Source: an uncultured Prevotella sp.
Lineage (GTDB): Bacteria; Bacteroidota; Bacteroidia; Bacteroidales; Bacteroidaceae
DNA: 21,897 nucleotides
Reading direction: 5' to 3'
NCBI GenBank assembly: GCA_937898715.1
Contig: CALEKA010000003.1
Coordinates: 1-21,897 of the forward strand
Shown here: positions 8,465-16,757 of the stretch, in pieces
How the letters are laid out: every line of letters starts with the position of its first letter
How positions within the stretch are numbered: position 1 is the first letter of the stretch
Notes under the pieces: generated by a model
Seen by the model: the letters and a program-made list of their open reading frames with translations, nothing else
Told to the model about the DNA's origin: nothing
Database searches by the model: none
Made by a program: the position numbers and the translations under genes

Positions 8465-8610
8465 TCACAAGTATAATAGCAAGAACTTTACAAGCTCACG
8501 TAGTATCTTCTACAGTTTGTGTTTGCGCTCTTCTTTTCCTTGAAAGCACTATATTTGCGTAGTAAAAAACTAATGAAGTAATAAAAGAATAGGTAAATGT
8601 TCTTTATCAT

Positions 8611-8658
8611 AAAAAAGTCTTACAAATCATCTCTTGAAAGAGAAAATTCATAAGACTT
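8611..8658 (-). terminator. Intrinsic terminator of the RNase G gene
   Basis: On the minus strand an outer stem AAGTCTTA/TAAGACTT encloses an inner CTCTT/AAGAG stem and runs straight into six T residues. It lies about 40 nt past the RNase G stop. A weaker hairpin (AGCTxTTTCT arms) stands between it and the stop codon. Confidence 0.8.
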
Positions 8659-8695
8659 ATTTATAGTTACCGAGCTTTTCTTGTACAGAAAGAGC

Positions 8696-10279
8696 TTACT
8701 TCATGTCGTTTTGTTGGTCCATCACGATTTCTTCGCCTTTCATATCACAGAAATTGTATTGAAGATAAGCCAATTTCTGATTAGGACACACCTTCACACC
8801 TAAGCCGTATTTCATTTGCCAACGGCGCTTTATGGAGAAAAAGCCTTGATTGATATACGCAGCTACAAAAGGATGTACATAAAGGCGGAAACGTTTGATT
8901 CCTACTTTATTAACTAATGTATCAATCTTTGTCTCTAATGAGTCGGTAAAGAGTATGCTTGGCTTAATCTTTCCAGTTCCTCCACAAGTAGGACAGGTTT
9001 CTTCCACGTTAACATCCATTGCAGGACGAACTCTCTGACGCGTAATCTGCATCAGTCCGAATTTTGAGAGAGGCAATATGCTATGGCGAGCACGATCTTT
9101 CTTCATGTTCTCTACCATGCGCTCATAGAGTTTCTGACGATTTTCGGGGAGATTCATATCAATAAAATCTACTACGATAATGCCTCCCATATCGCGCAAC
9201 CTTAATTGGCGAGCCAATTCATCGGCTGCTCCGAGATTAACGTCAAGAGCATTCACTTCTTGTCCTTCAGGGCTTTTCGAACGATTCCCGCTATTCACGT
9301 CAACCACGTGAAGTGCTTCTGTCTGCTCTATGATGAGATAAGCGCCATGCTTGTAAGTAACCGTGCGCCCTAATGAGGTCTTGATCTGCTTCGTGACGGA
9401 GAAATTGTCGAATATAGGCACCGAACCTTTATAAAATTTGACAATATCTTTGCATTCCGGAGCAATTAGACTTACGTAACTCTTCACCTCTTCATATACT
9501 GCTTGGTCGTTTACGTAGATGTTTTCGTAAGAGGGATTGAACAAATCACGCAAGAGCGCTACAGTTCTACTAGTTTCTTCGTAGGCAAGTTGAGGAAGCT
9601 GGAGCCTGTCTTTGCGACATTGTACTACTTTGGCTACAGTATTATCCCATCGCTTCAGCAAAATGCGCATTTCATTATCAAGTTCAGGTGCCTTCATGCC
9701 TTCTGCAACTGTACGTATAATCACGCCGAAACCTTTGGGCTTAATGCTCTGTACGAGTTGCTTAAGTCGCGTACGCTCTGCGCCAGACTTAATTTTGGAA
9801 GAGATAGATATTTTGTCAGAAAATGGTATCAACACAAGGAATCTACCTGCGAATGAGAGTTCGGAAGTGAGTCTTGGTCCTTTTGTATTGATGGGTTCCT
9901 TGACTATTTGTACTAAGATTTCCTGACCTACCTTGAGTGTGTTCTGTATACTTCCATCCTTGTCCAGATCGGGTTGTTTACCCACTTTATCCAAAGTGAC
10001 AGTGCGATGACCATCACCTAAGAGTTGTAAGTATTTTTCTAAAGATTGGAAACGGGTGCCAAGGTCAAGATAGTGAAGAAAGGCATCGCGCTCAAAACCA
10101 ACATTCACGAAGCAAGCATTGAGTCCTGGCATAAGTTTTCTAACTTTTGCCACATAGATGTTACCCACAGAAAAATGTTCCGAACGTCCTTCACGCTGAT
10201 ACTCTACGAGCTTCTTGTCTTCGAGCAAAGCGATGGAAATATCTTTCTTTGTTACATCTACAATTACTTCGCTTGTCAT
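8696..10279 (-). CDS. rng: Ribonuclease G (Rne/Rng family)
   Basis: An endoribonuclease of the RNase E/G family, which cuts single-stranded AU-rich RNA and trims rRNA precursors and mRNA. The 527-residue length is that of RNase G plus a small insertion, with no long scaffold tail as in RNase E. Residues 35-125 form the S1 RNA-binding domain, expanded by a polar insertion near 80-115. The catalytic acidic residues sit in HVVDVNSGN (D327) and IIVVDFIDM (D371). CPTCGGTGK (C429, C432) is the zinc link that joins subunits. The start ATG at 10279 is preceded by a 273-bp leader region with no consensus promoter, so some expression may come by read-through from the HU/basic-protein unit upstream. RNase E-type genes are often autoregulated through their leaders; nothing proves that here. 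Confidence 0.95.
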   Translation of the reverse strand: MTSEVIVDVTKKDISIALLEDKKLVEYQREGRSEHFSVGNIYVAKVRKLMPGLNACFVNVGFERDAFLHYLDLGTRFQSLEKYLQLLGDGHRTVTLDKVGKQPDLDKDGSIQNTLKVGQEILVQIVKEPINTKGPRLTSELSFAGRFLVLIPFSDKISISSKIKSGAERTRLKQLVQSIKPKGFGVIIRTVAEGMKAPELDNEMRILLKRWDNTVAKVVQCRKDRLQLPQLAYEETSRTVALLRDLFNPSYENIYVNDQAVYEEVKSYVSLIAPECKDIVKFYKGSVPIFDNFSVTKQIKTSLGRTVTYKHGAYLIIEQTEALHVVDVNSGNRSKSPEGQEVNALDVNLGAADELARQLRLRDMGGIIVVDFIDMNLPENRQKLYERMVENMKKDRARHSILPLSKFGLMQITRQRVRPAMDVNVEETCPTCGGTGKIKPSILFTDSLETKIDTLVNKVGIKRFRLYVHPFVAAYINQGFFSIKRRWQMKYGLGVKVCPNQKLAYLQYNFCDMKGEEIVMDQQNDMK

Positions 10280-10398
10280 GATTTTTCTATAATCCCAAGA
10301 TGTTTCCTTATGCCTTAATATTTCAAATATCTCATTTTAATTCTCATCGACTTACAATTAAGAAACAATAGAGAAGAGTTGTTATATTAAGATTTTGC

Positions 10399-10413
10399 GA
10401 ATAAACTTTATTC
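10399..10413. repeat. Short palindrome in the RNase G leader region
   Basis: GAATAAA and TTTATTC are perfect inverted arms of 7 bp around a single C, about 120 bp upstream of the RNase G start. As RNA the loop would open to about 5 bases. It is AT-rich and could be chance, a protein site or a cleavage target. Confidence 0.3.
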
Positions 10414-10552
10414 ACAAAAGCACAATATTCAACATACTTGGAGTGGTTGAACAAAAAAGAACGAGCAAACGAGTGAATGCACTCTTGAATTGAAGCACAT
10501 CCCAAGCCCGTTTACCCGTTTTGATTAGAGACTCACAACGGAGTCGTCGAGC

Positions 10553-10642
10553 TTATTTGCTCTTATGACGATTCTTGCGCAGTCTTTTTTTACGTTTGTG
10601 AGTAGACATCTTGTGTCTTTTTTTCTTTTTTCCGTTAGGCAT
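10553..10642 (-). CDS. 29-residue basic protein, AURKAIP1/COX24-like (mS38/bS22-like)
   Basis: A 29-codon gene between HU and RNase G. The product starts MPNGKKKKRHKMST and ends HKRKKRLRKNRHKSK, so more than half of it is Lys, Arg or His. The core Lys-Met-x-x-His-Lys-x-Lys-Lys resembles the AURKAIP1/COX24 domain of mitochondrial ribosomal protein mS38, and the tail resembles the short basic actinobacterial ribosomal protein bS22. By family it should bind rRNA on the small ribosomal subunit. It starts 40 bp after the HU stop with no terminator between, so it is probably co-transcribed with HU. The assignment is from remembered motif similarity; the absence of stop codons in such a short frame proves little, but the composition is not what random DNA gives. 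Confidence 0.8.
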   Translation of the reverse strand: MPNGKKKKRHKMSTHKRKKRLRKNRHKSK

Positions 10643-10682
10643 ACCTATTACGTTTTATGGTTAATTATGTTAGTTGTATTTA

Positions 10683-10973
10683 TTATGCTTTAGTCGACTT
10701 TTCTTTTACAGCGACAGCAAATTCTTTTGCAGGCTTAAAAGCAGCGATACTATGCTCAGGAATGATAATCGTTGTATTCTTTTGCATATCACGTGCGGTC
10801 TTCTCTGCACGGCGTTTCAGATAGAAAGTACCGAAACCTCTCATGCTTACACTCTTTTCTTCAAGAAGTGCAATTTTGATTTCGCTAGTAAAAGCCTCAA
10901 GCACTTGCGAGACTGTGGCGCGATCGATGCCCTTTTTGTTCGCAATTGCCTTGATGATTTCTGATTTAGTCAT
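10683..10973 (-). CDS. HU family DNA-binding protein
   Basis: A histone-like nucleoid protein of 96 residues that bends and compacts DNA as a dimer. The N-terminal helices begin MTKSEIIKAIANKKGIDRAT. The conserved turn MRGFGTFYLKRRAEKTARD leads into the DNA-binding arm, and SIAAFKPAKEFAVAV closes the fold. The usual Pro at the arm tip appears displaced (IIIPEH), which occurs in some Bacteroidota HU paralogues. Genomes of this phylum carry several HU-like genes, so I do not assign hupA or hupB. A good -7 box lies about 47 bp upstream, and the basic small-protein gene follows 40 bp downstream. Confidence 0.95.
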   Translation of the reverse strand: MTKSEIIKAIANKKGIDRATVSQVLEAFTSEIKIALLEEKSVSMRGFGTFYLKRRAEKTARDMQKNTTIIIPEHSIAAFKPAKEFAVAVKEKSTKA

Positions 10974-11019
10974 TCCAGTTATAAGTTTTAGTTTGTTATT
11001 CTTTTTCTAAAAGCGGGTG

Positions 11020-11027
11020 CAAAGATA
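11020..11027 (-). promoter_or_regulatory. Predicted -7 box for HU
   Basis: TATCTTTG followed by CACC on the minus strand is an exact TAnnTTTG match. The start would fall near 11013, giving a leader of about 40 nt. There is no TTTG at the expected upstream spacing. Confidence 0.65.
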
Positions 11028-11074
11028 GTAAATCTAATTGATTTAGAGAAGTTTTGCGTAGCTTTTAATCTATC

Positions 11075-11500
11075 TTATACTGGAATTTTCTCGATTCTTC
11101 GTATATGGCGTCCTCCTTCAAACGTAGTATTGAAGAATTCATCCATAATATGTCGTGCTGTTTGTGTATCAATATAACGTCCAGGCATTACCAACACATT
11201 AGCATCATTATGAAGTCGAGTCATGTGGGCAATCTCGGGGATCCATACAAGAGCCGCACGGATGCGTTGATGCTTATTAAGAGTCATTGAGATACCCTCT
11301 CCACTACCACAGATAGCTATACCCTGCTCTACTTCGTTTTGTTCAATACCACGCGCAAGAGCATGTGCATAGTCAGGGTAGTCACAACTTTCGGTAGTGT
11401 AAGTACCATAGTCTTTGTACTCAATACCTTTTTCCTCAAGATATGTTTTTACGAATTGTTTGAGTTCGAACCCTGCGTGATCGCTTGCAAGTCCTATCAT
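11075..11500 (-). CDS. rpiB: Ribose-5-phosphate isomerase B
   Basis: Interconverts ribose 5-phosphate and ribulose 5-phosphate in the non-oxidative pentose phosphate pathway. The 141-residue length is typical of RpiB. The N-terminal ASDHAGF (D7, H8) and the phosphate-binding loop ICGSGEGISMTLNKH are present, with C64 as the catalytic cysteine. HNDANVLVMPGRYI (H97, N98, D99) completes the site. The related galactose-6-phosphate isomerase LacA/B is an alternative by fold, but LacA lacks this cysteine and there are no lac genes here. It lies only 23 bp downstream of tkt, so the two are surely one transcript supplying ribose phosphates and sugar rearrangement. Confidence 0.95.
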   Translation of the reverse strand: MIGLASDHAGFELKQFVKTYLEEKGIEYKDYGTYTTESCDYPDYAHALARGIEQNEVEQGIAICGSGEGISMTLNKHQRIRAALVWIPEIAHMTRLHNDANVLVMPGRYIDTQTARHIMDEFFNTTFEGGRHIRRIEKIPV

Positions 11501-11523
11501 ATATAATGTATATTTAGGATGAT

Positions 11524-13554
11524 TTATTTTTTCAAGAAGTTGATTACTTCATTGTGAATGTTTGCAGCAGTAAAGCCCAATTTTTCATCAAGCACTTTAT
11601 AAGGAGCACTAAATCCGAAGCTATCAAGCCCATAAACCTTTCCGTTAGAACCTACTATTCCTTCGAATGTAACGGGCAGACCAGCTGTAAGTGCAAAGAT
11701 TTTACCTCCTGTTGGAAGCAATGCTTCTTGATACTCCTTAGATTGCTGACGGAAGAGGCCTTCACTCGGACAACTTACCACACGAGCTTTTATACCATCA
11801 ACCTTAAGCAAGGCCGCTGTATCAACAAGTGTACTAACTTCTGAGCCAGATGCCACAAGAATCACGTCGGGTTGCGCTTCCTCGATAACCGCATAAGCTC
11901 CATGGAGTACACCCTCACGATAGTTTGTTCCTGCAGGCAGATCGTTAACATTCTGACGGCTAAAGATAAGCGCTGTAGGAGTTTGCATATTCTCCATAGC
12001 CATCTTCCAGCATTCTGTCACTGCGTGCACATCGCATGGGCGAAGCACTCTCACGCTATCACGACCACTATGATTCTTGAGCTTCTCCATCAATCGGATT
12101 TGAGCTTCTTGTTCTACGGGTTCGTGGGTAGGACCATCTTCGCCTACACGGAATGCATCGTGTGTCCAAACGAACTTAACGGGAACTTCCATCAAAGCAG
12201 CCATACGAATAGCAGGCTTCATATAGTCTGAGAATACGAAGAACGTTCCCATAGCCGTAATAATACCGCCATGAAGCATCATACCGATGCATACACAAGC
12301 CATTGTTAATTCTGACACACCAGCTTGAAGAAAACCTCCAGCAAAGTTGGTACGACTTATCTCAGTCGTATGCTTAAGGAATCCATCTGTCTTATCTGAA
12401 TTACATAGGTCTGCAGAAGAAACGATCATATTAGGTACATACTGCGAGAGCAAGCTCAAGCATACAGACGAACCATTGCGAGTAGGCGAATTAGGCTTTT
12501 GCTCTATTGTCTCCCATGGGATGTGAGGAAGTTTTCCGGCCATCCAATCATTGAGAAGAACCGCTTTTTCAGGATTTTCTTTTTCCCACTCAGCCTCTTC
12601 AGCACGACGAGCTGCTACGATTTTACGCAATTCAGCCTTACGTTCATCGTACATTTGCTTTACCTCTTCGCGTATTACGAATGGATTCTCAGGATCACCA
12701 CCGAGGTTCTTAATCGTATTAATATAAGCACCATCGCCAAGTGGTGCACCATGAGTCTTGCAGCTATGTTCATAAGAGCTACCATCAGCCTTACGGCAGC
12801 CCTTACCCATTATACAATGGCCTATAATCAAAGTAGGACGAGACTCTTCCTCATTAGCTTTCTTCAAGGCTTCACGTATCTGATCAGGATCGTTACCATC
12901 AATCTCAAGCACATTCCAATTCCATGCACGATATTTCATGCCAGTGTCTTCTGAGATGACAGACGATGTTTCTGTAGAAAGCTGTATCTCGTTAGCATCG
13001 AAGAACATGATGAGATTATTAAGCCCCAAGTGACCCGCTATACGACCTGCACCCTGCGAAATTTCCTCTTGTACACCACCATCGGAGATATAGGCATAAA
13101 TTTTCTCTTTAGCAAAGCCGGGGTTTCCTGTACGTGCATAAAGTGCTTTTGCAGCAATCGCTGCACCCACTGCATATGTATGACCTTGACCAAGAGGACC
13201 ACTCGTATTCTCTATCCCGCGCTTAGGACTCACTTCTGGATGCCCAGGTGTGGGCGATCCCCATTGACGGAATTGCTTAAGTTCTTCGATTGTGAAATTA
13301 CCAATCAATGCCAACTGCGAATATAGCATTGGCGACATATGACCAGGATCAAGGAAGAATCTGTCGCGACAGCGCCAGGTTGCTTCATCGGGGTCAAAGT
13401 TAAGAAATTCGGAATAGAGCACGTTGATAAAATCAGCACCACCCATAGCACCGCCTGGATGTCCTGACTTTGCGCGTTCTACCATGCTTGCAGCCAAGAT
13501 TCTTATATTATCGGCTGCAAGGTTCATTAGTTCTTTTGAATGTTCCATTGACAT
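11524..13554 (-). CDS. tkt: Transketolase
   Basis: Thiamine-diphosphate enzyme that moves two-carbon units between sugar phosphates. From the ATG at 13554 the product has 676 residues, normal for a full-length transketolase. HPGG sits in the first TPP-domain block (SGHPGGAMGGADF). The cofactor motif reads YISDGGVQEE instead of the GDG of enterobacterial enzymes and is followed by FFDANEIQLS. In the pyrimidine-binding domain VGEDGPTHEPVEQEAQI carries the catalytic glutamate. I reject the longer frame that begins with TTG at 13602 because that codon lies inside the predicted -7 box. An ATG two codons further in (13548) is an equally possible start. rpiB follows 23 bp downstream. Confidence 0.96.
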   Translation of the reverse strand: MSMEHSKELMNLAADNIRILAASMVERAKSGHPGGAMGGADFINVLYSEFLNFDPDEATWRCRDRFFLDPGHMSPMLYSQLALIGNFTIEELKQFRQWGSPTPGHPEVSPKRGIENTSGPLGQGHTYAVGAAIAAKALYARTGNPGFAKEKIYAYISDGGVQEEISQGAGRIAGHLGLNNLIMFFDANEIQLSTETSSVISEDTGMKYRAWNWNVLEIDGNDPDQIREALKKANEEESRPTLIIGHCIMGKGCRKADGSSYEHSCKTHGAPLGDGAYINTIKNLGGDPENPFVIREEVKQMYDERKAELRKIVAARRAEEAEWEKENPEKAVLLNDWMAGKLPHIPWETIEQKPNSPTRNGSSVCLSLLSQYVPNMIVSSADLCNSDKTDGFLKHTTEISRTNFAGGFLQAGVSELTMACVCIGMMLHGGIITAMGTFFVFSDYMKPAIRMAALMEVPVKFVWTHDAFRVGEDGPTHEPVEQEAQIRLMEKLKNHSGRDSVRVLRPCDVHAVTECWKMAMENMQTPTALIFSRQNVNDLPAGTNYREGVLHGAYAVIEEAQPDVILVASGSEVSTLVDTAALLKVDGIKARVVSCPSEGLFRQQSKEYQEALLPTGGKIFALTAGLPVTFEGIVGSNGKVYGLDSFGFSAPYKVLDEKLGFTAANIHNEVINFLKK

Positions 13555-13599
13555 TGCTATATTCGAAATTAGATTTGTAGCGAAAGTTACTTCTGTTTG

Positions 13600-13615
13600 C
13601 AAAAGTACAAAAATA
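13600..13615 (-). promoter_or_regulatory. Tandem -7 boxes upstream of tkt
   Basis: Two back-to-back TAnnTTTG matches occur on the minus strand: TATTTTTG (13615-13608) and TACTTTTG followed by CA (13607-13600). The second places the start near 13593 with a leader of about 40 nt before 13554. No clear TTTG box lies upstream of either. Confidence 0.6.
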
Positions 13616-13713
13616 TCAGCAGATTAGCGCATCAGTAGTAAAAAAACATATATTCATGCCTCAAAAAGAAATGAGTTCAAGACTTTGATTCATTTCTCGT
13701 ACAGATTAATTGC

Positions 13714-13732
13714 AAAAACGTTACCCAACGTT
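13714..13732 (-). terminator. Possible short terminator hairpin
   Basis: AACGTT, a four-base loop and AACGTT pair over 6 bp and are followed on the minus strand by a run of five T residues. It is 145 bp past the stop of the MG2-like gene, so it would act as a backup terminator. The stem is short and a chance match is possible. Confidence 0.35.
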
Positions 13733-13774
13733 CTGAGTATTTTTTAGAAAGATAAGACATTAAGCTACAAGCAA

Positions 13775-13827
13775 CGCGTAGGCAGAATTCATGAATAATG
13801 TGATTAAACAAGAATTCCGCCAACGCG
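13775..13827 (-). terminator. Large hairpin downstream of the MG2-like gene
   Basis: CGCGT-A-GGC-A-GAATTC pairs with GAATTC-C-GCC-A-ACGCG, giving 14 bp broken by two single mismatches around a 21-base loop. It starts about 50 nt after the stop codon. There is no T run after it, so it may stabilise a 3' end instead of terminating alone. Confidence 0.45.
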
Positions 13828-13877
13828 CCACATCTACACAATTTGCTCGACTACATCTCTATTGTTAAAGCCAAACA

Positions 13878-16658
13878 CTAATTCTCTATCCATCCGCCAT
13901 CTGCAGAAACACCTCTTATTGAGATATCAAGGTATTGATCTGACCGAGAGTTTGTAAAGAATAGAACATTTGTCTCGCCGTTTTCGTCTGTTTTTACTGA
14001 AGGATTCCAATAGAGTGTGCGTCGTCTATCGGAGGGGTTGGGGAGGTCGAAACGGCGGTAATCAGGAGAATAGAAGTCTACGTGAGAGGCAAAACCTTGT
14101 ATAAGGCGACGCTCTGTCCCACGAACACTCTTCAAACGGTACATATTGGGCTGCTCGTAGATATAAAGCATGTACCGATTGGATACGGACATACGTTTAC
14201 CCACTCCACTCAGCACATCTTCTCTTTGTACTCCCGGTACAAAACTAATGCTCTTATAGTTGTCAGCCAGATTATTGAAGATATTATCACTATAACGCAT
14301 CAATCCCTCTTCATACCATGGCAAGTTGTTTACATTAATGGTTACATAATTGGCCTTGTATAGCACCCTAGGTTTTCTATAAAGTCTTTTTGTAACCTCA
14401 TCGACGTTCTGCAGTTCATCTTGAGGAAGATTGCCCTTCAACGCTTCAGGTGTTTTTCTTACAATATCATTCTCAATATTTTGATCGGGCAATACAGGGG
14501 TACTATCACCCATTGGCTTGTATTGCGAAGGGGTTTCACTATCATCTTCCTCTTCGAAATGTCCACCACCCCTATAAAGCCCATAGCGTGTAACATTAAA
14601 ATTATCATCAAGCATTGGCAACAGATCTCCCAAATCGGGCGCAGCCTTTCCTTGATCCTTCAATTGTTCTATGACTTGAGCTACATTATAGTATTTGATA
14701 GCACGCTCCTCACCATGTTGTTCTCCGCCATTCCATGTATAACGTCCGCCTGTAAAACCACGATATTTACCTTTAATGCTTACTTTAGCTTCCTTGAGGG
14801 CAGTTGGGATCGTACGAGGAATAGTGTCCGTCCAATTAAAAGTTTCAGGCTCGTGCACTTGACTATAGATAATAATGCTATCCTTTCGCACAGGAATAGC
14901 TAATTGCAAATCAGACGCTGCAAATGCGCGTGGACGAGGTGCATACCACTGATCGATTGCAAGGCGCGACCATGAAGACTGATCATTATCATTCTTTATA
15001 GAAAACTGCATGTAGTAATCACCTTTGAAGTCGGCAAAATTTGCAAAAGAGAAGCGTCCCTTTGCATCTGTACGCGTGTTTCCTTGTAAACTACTTCCAT
15101 TGAGAGAATAAGCCAACATCTTCAAATTGTAATTCTTTCGTGGGTGTAGACGATTATTATCCGCGTAGAGCGTTCCCCTCAGTATGGGAACTTCCTCTAT
15201 AGGTTGCTTTAGATCAAAAGGCGCTTTGCCACACATGGTGGAGAAATGATTAGCTGTCCATCCTTGTACCATAAGCAAGAGATCGAGCATACGACGATGT
15301 GCTGCATCATTTTTCACAAAATAGAGATCAGGACGTGACACATACCCTTTTATCTCAGAAGAAAGGAGCATATCTGCCTCTACGCCTCCATCATTTGTGT
15401 CGGTGATATTACCGCTTGCATCACGCACAGCCATAGAAAATACAGTTTGAACGGGCTGATTCTTAGCGTCTTTCAACTGTATTTTCACCACTGCAGGCTC
15501 AAATGCTTCATAGAATGCCTTGTTTTGTTGCATACTAACACTTACGCGCTTGTTCTCTTCTTCGGTAATAGGCATCCAAATTAGTCGAGTGCTATAACTC
15601 TGCCCATTTACATCAAAGAGTTCTATACGATTCACTCCCCCACGCAAGGCTTTTCTCGGCACAAACACTTCTGTACCATTCGGGATCACCGTAAGCGTGT
15701 CAAAATAGCACACCTTCTCTCTGCTTATTACAGCCAAACCTAACAAACTATTTGCTGCAATAGCAGAATCATTGGCCTGCACTTTAATATTCACACCATC
15801 AGTGAGAGGCTCTGCATGTAATGCATAAGAGACGGCCGTTGCAGGAAGAGCGAAAGTATTACGAAGTGCATTCTTTATTCTAACAAAGCCATTTTCTTGC
15901 TGAGCAGATAGCACGAACGTTCCTCGTCCATCATATTCTGGTTGGAATTCACTGATCACATTCCCCTTATCATCACATAGCTGCAGCGTATCATTCATAC
16001 CATTTCCCATCCCATCAGTAAGTTGGTATGCGATATATTGTTCTACTCCTTTTGCTCTACTTCCGCCTTCAGGATAGAAGTTAAGTACATATTCCTTCCT
16101 ATCTGTCATGGTATAAGGACGCGGCATTGCGATAGTTACGCCTTTACGCTTTTCAGGAACAGGCAAAGATAAATGTAATAAGTCACTCGTCTGCTTCTGA
16201 GTATTATTACCATCAAATCCAAAAATCGGAACTACACGCGAAAAGATGGCCGGTTCATCCCAATTGGTCATTTCCCTTGTATAGGCTCTTACTTCATAAT
16301 AGCCTGGCATCACAGGACGTTTCAGACTAAAACATCCATCAGCTTGTCCAAGTGAATCCAATCGGAGCATTTGTTTCTCTATAAGGCCACCATCTGCATT
16401 AAGCAATTCAACATATAGAACGCGACTCAAATCCGTAGGCCGTAGACTTGAAGCCCGTACCACGTAAGCTTTGTACCACAATGTATCGCCCTCTACATAG
16501 CTCGTATTGTCCATATGCAAATATACTTTCTCGCGAGGGTATTTACGGTCAAACCCCGAAGTGGCTTTAAATAAATCAAATAGTTCCTCCGCCGTTTGCT
16601 GCTGGGCAAAGATGGGAAGATTGAAAAGCAATAGAAATAAGAAGATATACTTTTTCAT
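13878..16658 (-). CDS. Secreted MG2-like protein with degenerate TonB-plug-like region
   Basis: A 926-residue exported protein of a type common in Bacteroidota. Residues 1-18 are a signal peptide ending IFA before QQ. Residues 43-143 form an alpha-2-macroglobulin MG2-like domain (EKVYLHMDNTSYVEGDTLWYK). Further beta-sandwich repeats follow, then a carboxypeptidase-regulatory-like section around RGTLYADNNRLHPRKNYNL. The section from about KEAKVSIKGKYRGFTGGRY onward resembles a decayed TonB receptor plug, with no beta-barrel after it. The end RRTLYWNPSVKTDENGETNV is the closing block typical of these proteins. There is no thioester motif of true macroglobulins. It probably sits in the periplasm or on the outer membrane; its substrate is unknown. 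The upstream lipoprotein is separated from it by a strong terminator, so it needs its own promoter, which I could not find. Confidence 0.75.
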   Translation of the reverse strand: MKKYIFLFLLLFNLPIFAQQQTAEELFDLFKATSGFDRKYPREKVYLHMDNTSYVEGDTLWYKAYVVRASSLRPTDLSRVLYVELLNADGGLIEKQMLRLDSLGQADGCFSLKRPVMPGYYEVRAYTREMTNWDEPAIFSRVVPIFGFDGNNTQKQTSDLLHLSLPVPEKRKGVTIAMPRPYTMTDRKEYVLNFYPEGGSRAKGVEQYIAYQLTDGMGNGMNDTLQLCDDKGNVISEFQPEYDGRGTFVLSAQQENGFVRIKNALRNTFALPATAVSYALHAEPLTDGVNIKVQANDSAIAANSLLGLAVISREKVCYFDTLTVIPNGTEVFVPRKALRGGVNRIELFDVNGQSYSTRLIWMPITEEENKRVSVSMQQNKAFYEAFEPAVVKIQLKDAKNQPVQTVFSMAVRDASGNITDTNDGGVEADMLLSSEIKGYVSRPDLYFVKNDAAHRRMLDLLLMVQGWTANHFSTMCGKAPFDLKQPIEEVPILRGTLYADNNRLHPRKNYNLKMLAYSLNGSSLQGNTRTDAKGRFSFANFADFKGDYYMQFSIKNDNDQSSWSRLAIDQWYAPRPRAFAASDLQLAIPVRKDSIIIYSQVHEPETFNWTDTIPRTIPTALKEAKVSIKGKYRGFTGGRYTWNGGEQHGEERAIKYYNVAQVIEQLKDQGKAAPDLGDLLPMLDDNFNVTRYGLYRGGGHFEEEDDSETPSQYKPMGDSTPVLPDQNIENDIVRKTPEALKGNLPQDELQNVDEVTKRLYRKPRVLYKANYVTINVNNLPWYEEGLMRYSDNIFNNLADNYKSISFVPGVQREDVLSGVGKRMSVSNRYMLYIYEQPNMYRLKSVRGTERRLIQGFASHVDFYSPDYRRFDLPNPSDRRRTLYWNPSVKTDENGETNVLFFTNSRSDQYLDISIRGVSADGGWIEN

Positions 16659-16694
16659 GATATTAGAGTTTATAAATCATACAAATTTGAGTAC

Positions 16695-16736
16695 TAAAAG
16701 CCATAGCTAAAACATCAGAGAGTTTCAGCTATGGCT
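16695..16736 (-). terminator. Intrinsic terminator of the surface lipoprotein gene
   Basis: On the minus strand AGCCATAGCTGAAAC pairs with GTTTTAGCTATGGCT over 15 bp (one G-T pair) around an eight-base loop, followed by a short T run. It begins 22 nt after the stop codon and is the cleanest terminator in the right half of the window. Confidence 0.85.
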
Positions 16737-16757
16737 ATATTTTAATCTGTCTATTGC

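Larger units (their letters stand above)
8347..8695. other. 349-bp intergenic region between pheT and RNase G
   Basis: From left to right this gap holds the pheT promoter, the long inverted repeat next to it, a TATATTTG match on the plus strand at 8550-8557 with no upstream box, and the RNase G terminator. I see no credible reading frame in it. The 8465-8608 part has no feature I can support. Confidence 0.6.
13555..13877. other. Intergenic region between tkt and the MG2-like gene
   Basis: This 323-bp stretch contains the tkt leader and -7 boxes at its left end and two hairpins at its right, described separately. No reading frame with coding character is visible. 13630-13710 shows nothing I can name. 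Confidence 0.6.

Noticed and set aside
8550..8557. Plus-strand -7 match TATATTTG as the start of another small RNA.
   Set aside because: No upstream TTTG box at a suitable distance, and the hairpin that follows has its T run only on the opposite strand, where it serves RNase G.
13555..13602. TTG-started extension of transketolase.
   Set aside because: The TTG is part of a predicted -7 box, so it would lie upstream of the transcription start.
13878..16658. True alpha-2-macroglobulin.
   Set aside because: No thioester motif, no complement-like domain and too short; only the MG2-like domain is shared.
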